From Bacteroides sp. CAG:144 (lineage in GTDB: Bacteria; Bacteroidota; Bacteroidia; Bacteroidales; UBA11471): a DNA stretch of 17,552 nucleotides. Made by a program: the position numbers and the translations under genes. The DNA lies in the NCBI GenBank assembly GCA_000434215.1, contig HF999686.1, positions 53,878 to 71,429 of the forward strand, in the 5' to 3' direction. Positions 1-5,919 of this stretch are shown here, one piece after another. The notes under the pieces are model-generated. The model did not search any database, was not told where the DNA came from, and worked only from the letters and a program-made list of their open reading frames with translations. Positions within the stretch are counted from its first letter, which is position 1, and each line of letters begins with the position of its first letter.

Positions 1-749
1 CCGATTTCGCAGCCGATGCCTTGTCTGCGGTCGAAGTGTTGAAGCATCGTAAAGGAATACGTCCGTCGAAAATAGGGCTGATGGGTCATAGTGAAGGCGG
101 TGCAGCGGCGATGATGGCTGCGGCTCAATCGGACGATATTGCATTTGTGGTTACTTTGGCCGGACTCTCTACCGATGGGTTGACCAGCCTTCGTTTACAG
201 AACGATGCGATTATCGATGCTTATCCCGGATATTCCGATGAGTGGCGGAGTGTCAATAAACGTTTCCTGCATACTCTTTTCTCGTGGGTTTACGAAATAC
301 CGCTTTCACAACCGTTGGCTGATCCGCTTCGGGAAAAATTTATGGCCTGGGTTTCGTCCCAGAATGATACGATATTGCAGATGACCGGACTGAAAGGGCG
401 AGAGGAAATGTATTTGGCTCGTTATTTGCGGACGGCCGATACCCCTTGGTATCGACAGTTGATGCATTACAATCCGGCCGATTATGTTCCGAGAGTCGAC
501 GTGCCGGTATTGGCTCTCAATGGAGATCGCGACATTATGGTACCCTCCGGTCTGAATCTGGCTATGGTCGATTCTTTGTTACGTAAGGGAGGAAACAAGC
601 ATTATGAAATTGTTCCTTTGCCCGGCTTGAACCACATGTTCCAGCACTGCGAAACATGTACGCAGGAGGAAATACCCGATTTGCCGGATGTTTTTGCAGA
701 AGAAGCACTTGAAGAGATTTACCGTTTTTTCGAACGTTATATTTTATAG
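1..749 (+). CDS. alpha/beta hydrolase, 3' part (N-terminus outside window)
   Basis: The reading frame is open from the window edge, so this is the C-terminal part of a longer gene; the TTG at 21 is not a convincing start. The nucleophile elbow GHSEGG is seen at about 84-101 (Ser codon 90-92). The acid loop GDRDIMV lies near 522-542 and the late catalytic His, in GLNHMF, is at 633-635. Together these give the Ser-Asp-His triad of the alpha/beta hydrolase fold. Between elbow and acid there is about 140 residues, enough for a helical cap. The lead-in to the elbow (LKHRKGIRPSKIGLMGHSEGG in frame) resembles the S9/S33-type esterase or peptidase-like hydrolases of Bacteroidota. The substrate cannot be read from the sequence. 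Whether the full protein has a signal peptide or an extra N-terminal domain is not visible. The family is confident; esterase versus peptidase is open. Confidence 0.85.
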   Translation, partial: DFAADALSAVEVLKHRKGIRPSKIGLMGHSEGGAAAMMAAAQSDDIAFVVTLAGLSTDGLTSLRLQNDAIIDAYPGYSDEWRSVNKRFLHTLFSWVYEIPLSQPLADPLREKFMAWVSSQNDTILQMTGLKGREEMYLARYLRTADTPWYRQLMHYNPADYVPRVDVPVLALNGDRDIMVPSGLNLAMVDSLLRKGGNKHYEIVPLPGLNHMFQHCETCTQEEIPDLPDVFAEEALEEIYRFFERYIL

Positions 750-813
750 TTTTCCTGAGTTAACGACGACTATTGCATAAAAAGGCGTAATCTATGTCGG
801 AAAGTTCTTTTCT

Positions 814-828
814 GGCGCGGATTGCGCC
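814..828. other. short GC-rich inverted repeat upstream of the permease promoter
   Basis: A 5-bp perfect inverted repeat GGCGC/GCGCC with a 5-nt spacer (GGATT) lies 20 nt upstream of the -7 box at 849-856, so it sits where the -33 element would be. It has no T-run after it, so it is a poor terminator for the hydrolase gene. It could be a protein-binding site over the promoter. The stem is short and may be chance. Confidence 0.25.
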
Positions 829-848
829 TCGATGTGTTCTAAAAGTGC

Positions 849-856
849 TATCTTTG
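849..856 (+). promoter_or_regulatory. -7 promoter element for the SLC13 permease gene
   Basis: TATCTTTG matches the Bacteroidota -7 consensus TAnnTTTG exactly and lies 31 nt before the ATG at 888. No clear TTTG -33 element is found at the expected 19-21 nt upstream; that place is taken by the inverted repeat at 814-828. Confidence 0.65.
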
Positions 857-887
857 TATAATCGGTAATTTAATTTCGATAAATACG

Positions 888-2732
888 ATGCTGGTTACAA
901 TTATAATTTTAGTATTGTCGGCTATCTTTTTCATGATAGGAAAAATACGGTCCGACCTGATAGCCTTATGCTCGTTGATACTTTTGGTACTATTTGATAT
1001 TCTTACTCCGGCAGAAGCTTTGAGCGGATTTTCCAACAGTGTCGTTATCATGATGGTCGGGCTGTTTGTCGTAGGAGGTGCGATTTTCCAAACGGGATTG
1101 GCCAAAATGGTAAGCGGAAAAATCATGAGGACGGCCGGGAAGAATCAGTTCCTTCTTTTCATACTGGTCATGTTGGTAACATCTTTTGTCGGGGCATTTG
1201 TGAGCAATACCGGTACGGTAGCTTTGATGTTGCCTATTGTGGTAAGTTTGGCCAATAGTGCCGATATGTCTCCTTCGCGTCTGCTTATGCCTCTGGCCTT
1301 TGCCAGCAGTATGGGGGGGATGCTTACGCTTATAGGTACTCCGCCCAACTTGGTCATTCAGGAAGCTATTGTAGACGCCGGGCTGGAACCCTTGTCGTTT
1401 TTCTCTTTCACCCCGGTGGGGCTTGTGTGTATCGCGGTCGGTATTATTGTTTTGATACCGTTGTCGAAATGGATTCTTTCCCGAAAGAAACGCCAAGCTG
1501 AGGACGAAAAAAAGTCGCACCCTTCTATGGCAGAATTGTTGCGAGAATATCAGTTGGAACAGCGCCTTTTCAGAGTACAAGTACCTGCCGACTCTACTTA
1601 TTGCGGGAAAATGTTGCAAGAGTTGGATATTTCGGAGAAATACGGTGTCGGCATTTTGGAGATACGGCGTAAAATCTCTACGCGCCGCCATTTTTTCAAT
1701 AATATCTACGATCATATAACAGCCGGACCGCATACCGTGATACAGAGCGGCGATATACTTTATCTGTCGGGTGATGCCGAACATGTTTCCCGAATGATTG
1801 GAGATAACGCTTTGTGGAAGCTCGATACGATATACAATACGTCCGAGTCGGATAAGATGAATCAGACGGGAGTAGCGGAAGTTTTGCTGTTGCATAATTC
1901 ATCATTGCATAACGTGGCGGTGCGCGATTGTGGCTTCCGGGAAAAATTCAATATCAATATATTAGGTATACAGAGGAACGATACCTATTATGTACATGAC
2001 TTGCGTGATTTCCGTATGCATAGCGGAGACGCCCTGTTGATACAGGGAGAGTGGAGCGATATAGCCCGCATGAGTAGGGAGCAGAACGATTGGGTCGTAT
2101 TGGGACAACCTATCGAGCAGGTTGCCAAAGTAACGATCGATCGTAAGGCGCCTGTCGCTGCCGGTATTATGTTGCTTATGATATTAGCGATGATTTTCGA
2201 TTGGGTTCCGGCGGTGATGGCGGTTATCATAGCAGCTGTATTGATGGTATTTACCGGGTGCTTGCGAAATGTCGAGGATGCCTATCGTACGATAAATTGG
2301 GAAAGCATCGTACTGATTGCCGCCATGATGCCTATGTCGTTGGCTTTGGAGAAAACCGGGGCTTCGTCCGGAATATCTATGGCTCTTGTTTCGGGACTCG
2401 GAGAGTATGGTCCATTAGCATTGTTGGCAGGAATTTATTTTACGACATCATTGATGACAATGTTTATCAGCAATACAGCTACGGCGGTGCTTTTGGCTCC
2501 CATTGCCATGCAGTCGGCAGTCAGTCTGGGTGTGAGTCCCTATCCCTATCTTTTTGCCGTAACCGTAGCGGCGAGTATGTGTTTTGCTTCACCTTTCTCT
2601 ACACCGCCTAATGCGTTGGTTATGTCGGCCGGTAAATACACATTTATGGATTATGTCAAGGTGGGATTGCCGTTACAGCTTGTTATCGGTATCGTCATGA
2701 TATTCGTTTTACCGTTGTTGTTCCCTTTTTAG
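888..2732 (+). CDS. SLC13/DASS-family permease with two RCK_C (TrkA-C) domains
   Basis: This 614-residue integral membrane protein is probably a sodium- or proton-coupled anion transporter of the inner membrane. The two inverted halves each carry the family's paired hairpin signatures: SNTGT (106-110) and LIGTPPN (148-154) in the first half, SNTAT (528-532) and SPFSTPPN (568-575) in the second. Hydrophobic segments occupy about 1-200 and 421-614. Between them lie two soluble repeats, about 218-305 and 328-398, each ending in a pattern such as SGDILYLSGD or SGDALLIQG typical of RCK_C/TrkA-C domains, which bind small ligands in other transporters. Known substrates of the family include dicarboxylates, citrate and sulfate; the sequence does not say which applies here. 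The ATG at 888 fits the TATCTTTG box just upstream. The gene appears monocistronic, with its own promoter and a strong terminator after it. Confidence 0.92.
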   Translation: MLVTIIILVLSAIFFMIGKIRSDLIALCSLILLVLFDILTPAEALSGFSNSVVIMMVGLFVVGGAIFQTGLAKMVSGKIMRTAGKNQFLLFILVMLVTSFVGAFVSNTGTVALMLPIVVSLANSADMSPSRLLMPLAFASSMGGMLTLIGTPPNLVIQEAIVDAGLEPLSFFSFTPVGLVCIAVGIIVLIPLSKWILSRKKRQAEDEKKSHPSMAELLREYQLEQRLFRVQVPADSTYCGKMLQELDISEKYGVGILEIRRKISTRRHFFNNIYDHITAGPHTVIQSGDILYLSGDAEHVSRMIGDNALWKLDTIYNTSESDKMNQTGVAEVLLLHNSSLHNVAVRDCGFREKFNINILGIQRNDTYYVHDLRDFRMHSGDALLIQGEWSDIARMSREQNDWVVLGQPIEQVAKVTIDRKAPVAAGIMLLMILAMIFDWVPAVMAVIIAAVLMVFTGCLRNVEDAYRTINWESIVLIAAMMPMSLALEKTGASSGISMALVSGLGEYGPLALLAGIYFTTSLMTMFISNTATAVLLAPIAMQSAVSLGVSPYPYLFAVTVAASMCFASPFSTPPNALVMSAGKYTFMDYVKVGLPLQLVIGIVMIFVLPLLFPF

Positions 2733-2747
2733 TCGGGATCGGTGATA

Positions 2748-2789
2748 AAAAGAAAAAGGCTTCTTGGAAACAAGAAGCCTTTTTCTTTT
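2748..2789. terminator. bidirectional intrinsic terminator between the permease and DUF4834 genes
   Basis: A perfect 19-bp stem (2748-2766 with 2771-2789) closes on the tetraloop GAAA. The outer part is A-rich on the left and T-rich on the right, so an RNA from either strand ends in a U-run. It lies 15 nt after the permease stop codon and 4 nt after the stop of the minus-strand DUF4834 gene, and so serves both convergent genes. Confidence 0.93.
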
Positions 2790-2793
2790 AAAA

Positions 2794-3048
2794 CTATTTG
2801 TCTTTTATCTCTTCAAAGTCAACATATTCGCCGACCGATTGGTCGAATACTTTTTTCTTTCGTTGAGATTTGGGCGAACTTTCTTCTTCGCTATATGTTT
2901 CGCTTTGTTGATTGTTCTCGGTTTTTCGGTAAGAATGGAACGGTTGTCTGTTACGACTGCCGAATGCACTCATGATTTTGAATACAAATCCCAATACCGC
3001 CAAAAGCAGGATAAAGCCGATAAAAATTATAAATTGAAAAATGAACAT
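2794..3048 (-). CDS. small membrane protein, DUF4834 family
   Basis: This 84-residue protein has one N-terminal hydrophobic segment (about 2-25, MFIFQFIIFIGFILLLAVLG at its start). A charged, Ser/Glu/Lys-rich cytosolic-type tail follows (about 32-84), ending in an acidic FDQSVGEYVDFEEIKDK motif. The layout, a short membrane anchor plus a tail ending in a conserved VGEYVDFEE-like segment, matches what I recall of DUF4834, a Bacteroidota family of unknown function. It lies 96 nt downstream of pssA on the same strand. I see only a weak promoter-like octamer (TATCTTCG, minus strand, about 3129-3136) between them, so it may be the third gene of the psd-pssA unit. It ends at the shared terminator 2748-2789. 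Function is not known; an accessory role in membrane lipid biology is only a guess from position. Confidence 0.75.
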   Translation of the reverse strand: MFIFQFIIFIGFILLLAVLGFVFKIMSAFGSRNRQPFHSYRKTENNQQSETYSEEESSPKSQRKKKVFDQSVGEYVDFEEIKDK

Positions 3049-3144
3049 TTTCGGTTGGTGATTAGAAATCTATTACGACTGTAAATATACAACAACAATT
3101 CTATCTTCATTTATATTAAATCTAAAACGAAGATAAAAAAACTT

Positions 3145-3828
3145 TTATTTCCGAATCCAAGCAATCAACGAGAGGAGGATATAGGCAATGATTGCTCCGG
3201 CCAATCCTGTGAGTCCCAACCAAAAGACGAGACCCAAAGAGGTGATGACGAGAATATAACGCAATTTATTGTTGCTCCATGACAAGTTCGATGCCTTCAA
3301 GGAGAACATGGGAAGGTTCGATACCATGAGATAAGAGAATAGGACGATAAGTGCCAAAATGATTACCGGATGCCAGTCCCGTGTGTCGGCGAAACAAACG
3401 CCTATCCAAAAGAGCGCGTTGGCGGGAATAGGCAGTCCTATGAAAGATGTTGTCTGACGATCGTCGACGTTGAACTTGGCAAGACGTATTCCTCCGGCTA
3501 CCGGAATCAATAAGGCGATATATGCCAAATATTCAAGATTTCCGTAAGGAAGGAGTAAATAGTCGTTCAATAAAGCATATACCATAAGACCCGGAGCCAA
3601 TCCGAAACTGATGAGGTCGGACAGCGAATCGAGTTCCTTTCCCATGTCGGAGTAGGCGTGGAGCAAACGTGCCGATAATCCGTCGAGAAAATCGCATACG
3701 GCGGCAATAAGAATGAAAATAGCGGCTTGTTCGAATGTGCCGCGCAGAGCCATGATTACGGCCAAACTGCCTGCCGTCAGGTTACAACAGGTAATGATAT
3801 TGGGGATATACGAAGAGAGCCGTTTCAT
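3145..3828 (-). CDS. pssA: CDP-diacylglycerol--serine O-phosphatidyltransferase
   Basis: The enzyme makes phosphatidylserine from CDP-diacylglycerol and L-serine at the inner membrane. The 227-residue protein is almost wholly hydrophobic, with several membrane helices. It carries the full CDP-alcohol phosphatidyltransferase motif DGx2ARx8Gx3Dx3D: D49, G50, A53, R54, G63, D67, D71. The N-terminus (SSYIPNIITCCNLTAGSLA) is typical of the type II, integral-membrane PssA of Gram-positives and Bacteroidota rather than the peripheral E. coli enzyme. The gene follows psd by 34 nt on the same strand, so the two consecutive steps to phosphatidylethanolamine are probably co-transcribed from the promoter upstream of psd. 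The start ATG at 3828 gives the expected N-terminus with no extension. Confidence 0.95.
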   Translation of the reverse strand: MKRLSSYIPNIITCCNLTAGSLAVIMALRGTFEQAAIFILIAAVCDFLDGLSARLLHAYSDMGKELDSLSDLISFGLAPGLMVYALLNDYLLLPYGNLEYLAYIALLIPVAGGIRLAKFNVDDRQTTSFIGLPIPANALFWIGVCFADTRDWHPVIILALIVLFSYLMVSNLPMFSLKASNLSWSNNKLRYILVITSLGLVFWLGLTGLAGAIIAYILLSLIAWIRK

Positions 3829-3862
3829 ACAGTATGCTTTGATGAATTTTAATAGGTCTGCA

Positions 3863-4531
3863 TCACGATTTCAGTCGAGCTATGGGGGTTATGTTGCCGA
3901 TGGTTTTTTCGTTGAGTTTAACCATGATTTCGGTGTCAAGTGGCAGATAGAGGTCGACGCGTGAGCCGAATTTGATAAATCCGATATGTTCATCGATTTG
4001 GCAAGTCTCCCCTGGTTCTGCGTATGTAACGATACGACGGGCGAGAGCGCCGGCAATCTGGCGCATGAGAATTTCTTGCCCGTTTTCTGCTTTTATGACA
4101 ATAGTGGAACGCTCGTTTTCCGTGCTCGACTTGGGTAGCCATGCGGCCATGTAACGGCCGTTTTGGTGACTTACATGAGTAATGGTTCCGTTCACGGGAG
4201 TCCAGTTGGCATGGACATTCATCAGATTCATGAATATCGATACTTGTAATCGTTTGTCGTGGAAATATTCGTTTTCGACGACCTCTTCGGTAACGACCAC
4301 TACACCGTCGGCAGGAGCAACGATCATGTTTTTTTGTTCTCCCGGAAAGTGCCGGCGGGGAGAGCGAAAAAAGTTAAGCACCAAAAAGAAAACAATGGCC
4401 GATGCGATGAAAATGATAAGATTCAGTATGTGTATAGGGCAAAAATAATAGAGTAACCCATCTATAATGAGTAGTATGAGGAATAAGACGAGTAGTATGT
4501 TTCTTCCTTCTCTATGTATTTTGACTTTCAT
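3863..4531 (-). CDS. psd: phosphatidylserine decarboxylase (short, self-cleaving proenzyme type)
   Basis: Psd decarboxylates phosphatidylserine to phosphatidylethanolamine. This is the short form of about 220 residues. Two hydrophobic segments (about 12-30 and 34-54) anchor the N-terminus, followed by the decarboxylase domain with VAPADGVV (71-78) and NVHANW (105-110, His107 a likely catalytic residue). The processing site GFIKFGSRVDLYLP is at 184-197. Cleavage before Ser190 would yield the alpha chain with an N-terminal pyruvoyl group. The open frame runs on to an ATG at 4603, but that start would lie upstream of the -7 box at 4569-4576. The start at 4531 begins the usual MKVKIHREG N-terminus and leaves a leader of about 30 nt, so I chose it. 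pssA follows after 34 nt. Confidence 0.94.
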   Translation of the reverse strand: MKVKIHREGRNILLVLFLILLIIDGLLYYFCPIHILNLIIFIASAIVFFLVLNFFRSPRRHFPGEQKNMIVAPADGVVVVTEEVVENEYFHDKRLQVSIFMNLMNVHANWTPVNGTITHVSHQNGRYMAAWLPKSSTENERSTIVIKAENGQEILMRQIAGALARRIVTYAEPGETCQIDEHIGFIKFGSRVDLYLPLDTEIMVKLNEKTIGNITPIARLKS

Positions 4532-4568
4532 TTTTTTCTTGAAATAATGTTTTTGCGTATAATTTCTA

Positions 4569-4599
4569 CAAAGGTAGAGAGATTTTATGTAACAGCAAA
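4569..4599 (-). promoter_or_regulatory. promoter of the psd-pssA unit
   Basis: On the minus strand the -7 box TACCTTTG (4576-4569) is preceded, after a 19-nt spacer, by a TTTG -33 element (4599-4596). Both fit the Bacteroidota consensus TTTG-N19-21-TAnnTTTG. Transcription would begin near 4562, about 30 nt before the psd ATG at 4531. This is the best-formed promoter in the window. Confidence 0.8.
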
Positions 4600-4726
4600 A
4601 CAACTTTTTTAAAATCTTATATTTTCGATGCGAAGGGCATGTTGTCGAATTTCTTTTTGTTTTTGATATTTTCCCGAAGAGTTGAGATATTATGGATCAG
4701 AACACAGTTGGCGTTTCTTTTTTATG

Positions 4727-4734
4727 TATCTTTG
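4727..4734 (+). promoter_or_regulatory. -7 promoter element for the RluA-family gene
   Basis: TATCTTTG followed by CA matches the consensus. A TTGG at 4708-4711 may be a poor -33 element, with a short spacer of 15-16 nt. The predicted start near 4742 leaves a leader of about 85 nt before the ATG at 4826. The 294-bp stretch 4532-4825 holds this promoter and the divergent psd promoter; I see no other gene in it. Confidence 0.65.
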
Positions 4735-4825
4735 CAAGGAATCAAAAGCGATAGGCAGCTTTCGATTAGAGAGCGATGACATTTTGCTTTGCGGCCTGTT
4801 TTGCTTTTGCGTAAAATGTGTTGAT

Positions 4826-5731
4826 ATGGAGAAAAAAAATAGGAGAGGCCGTCGTGGGCCCGATAAGATACAGGTATTTAAAGTGCAAAAGGATATGCCT
4901 TTGTTCGAATTTTTGTTGGAAACATTTGCCGATAGAAGTAAAACAACGGTCAAGTCGTATCTTGCCCATCGTCAGATTGCGGTGAATAATACCCCGACGA
5001 CAAAATTCGATGCTCCGTTGCATGCGGGAGATGAAGTAACGATCAATTTTACGAGAGGGTATAAGGAGTTTCGCCACCCTCGTCTGCGCATTGTATACGA
5101 AGATGAATTTCTTATCGTTGTAGATAAGGGATACGGATTGCTCTCCATGTCAACCGATCGTATCAAGGCCAATACGGCCTACCATATACTCAGTGATTAT
5201 GTGCGTAGGGATAACCCGGCAAACCGCATTTTTATCCTGCATCGTCTCGATAGAGATACCTCGGGGCTGATGATGTTTGCCAAAAGTCAGGGCATACAGG
5301 AAAAAATGCAGCGTTCGTGGAACGATATGGTTCTCGACCGTCGGTATGTAGCAGTGGTCGAAGGTGAACCATCTCCGTCGAAAGGGGAGGTGGCTTCGTA
5401 TCTGAAAGAAAACTCTGCTTTTCATGTCTATTCGACCGATGACAAGGAAAACGGACAGTATGCCCTCACGAGATATGAAGTTCTGGCTACTAACGGTCGT
5501 TATTCGTTGGTGGAGTTGCAGCTGGCGACCGGTCGTAAGAATCAGATACGTGTGCACATGCAGGATCTCGGACACAGTATTGCCGGAGACCGTAAATACG
5601 GGGCTGTGAGCAATCCGTTGGGGCGCTTATCTTTGCATGCCAGCCGGTTGCGTTTTGTGCACCCCGTTACCCGTCGCGACATGTTGTTTGAAACTCCGGT
5701 TCCGGCCGGATTCCAACGTGTTGTGCGGTAA
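4826..5731 (+). CDS. RluA-family pseudouridine synthase
   Basis: The enzyme isomerises specific uridines to pseudouridine in rRNA or tRNA. An S4-like RNA-binding domain is seen at about 21-78 (FLLETFADRSKTTVKSYLAH, then HAGDEVTINF). The catalytic domain follows, with the RluA signature HRLDRDTSG at 139-147; D142 is the expected catalytic aspartate. Later family motifs are ATGRKNQIRVHM and GDRKYG. The 301-residue length is normal. The frame is open back to an ATG at 4682, but that lies upstream of the TATCTTTG box at 4727. The ATG at 4826, before a basic N-terminus (MEKKNRRGRRGPDK), is therefore chosen. RluA, RluC and RluD subtypes differ in target; the sequence alone does not settle which uridine is modified. 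No terminator is obvious between its stop and the pheT promoter at 5770. Confidence 0.92.
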   Translation: MEKKNRRGRRGPDKIQVFKVQKDMPLFEFLLETFADRSKTTVKSYLAHRQIAVNNTPTTKFDAPLHAGDEVTINFTRGYKEFRHPRLRIVYEDEFLIVVDKGYGLLSMSTDRIKANTAYHILSDYVRRDNPANRIFILHRLDRDTSGLMMFAKSQGIQEKMQRSWNDMVLDRRYVAVVEGEPSPSKGEVASYLKENSAFHVYSTDDKENGQYALTRYEVLATNGRYSLVELQLATGRKNQIRVHMQDLGHSIAGDRKYGAVSNPLGRLSLHASRLRFVHPVTRRDMLFETPVPAGFQRVVR

Positions 5732-5769
5732 AAAGGCGATAAAAACACTCCGGAAATAAATAATCTTAT

Positions 5770-5777
5770 TATCTTTG
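5770..5777 (+). promoter_or_regulatory. -7 promoter element for pheT-yebC
   Basis: TATCTTTG followed by CA matches the Bacteroidota -7 box exactly. No good TTTG -33 element stands at the expected distance (the sequence there is near 5746-5750, ACACTC-like). The predicted start near 5783 leaves a leader of about 135 nt before pheT, the longest apparent leader in the window. Confidence 0.7.
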
Positions 5778-5781
5778 CAAG

Positions 5782-5919
5782 CCCGAATCAAGGTCGGGTA
5801 ACCCATGTTGTCAAGGCATGAGTGCGGTCCGTTTCTTGAAAGTTTAAAGAATACGGAGAAAACCGGTCGGTTTTACCGATTCGTACTATTAAGATAAAAA
5901 GTGAAATAAATCATAAGTT
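5782..5919 (+). promoter_or_regulatory. structured leader of pheT with a 30-codon upstream ORF
   Basis: Three elements are visible. First, a hairpin at the likely RNA 5' end: CCCGA (5782-5786) pairs with TCGGG (5794-5798), 7-nt loop. Second, an open frame from ATG 5805 to TAA 5895-5897 encodes 30 residues, with Phe at codons 10, 23 and 26 and the run RFYRF near its end; it stops 22 nt before the pheT ATG. Third, two overlapping hairpins that cannot form together: AAAACC/GGTTTT (5859-5864 with 5869-5874, loop GGTC) and TCGGT/ACCGA (5867-5871 with 5875-5879, loop TTT). Neither is followed by a U-run, so if this is an attenuator it is not a standard intrinsic terminator. Whether the ORF is translated is unknown. 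The stems are short, so the regulatory reading is tentative. Confidence 0.4.

Noticed and set aside
990..1895. 301-residue minus-strand open frame inside the SLC13 permease gene
   Set aside because: It is fully covered by a clear transporter gene, and its product is a low-complexity His/Arg/Gln-rich sequence without a family.
2742..3084. Plus-strand open frames of 77 and 106 residues over the DUF4834 gene
   Set aside because: They start inside the terminator hairpin and are antisense to a gene with a membrane anchor and a matching terminator.
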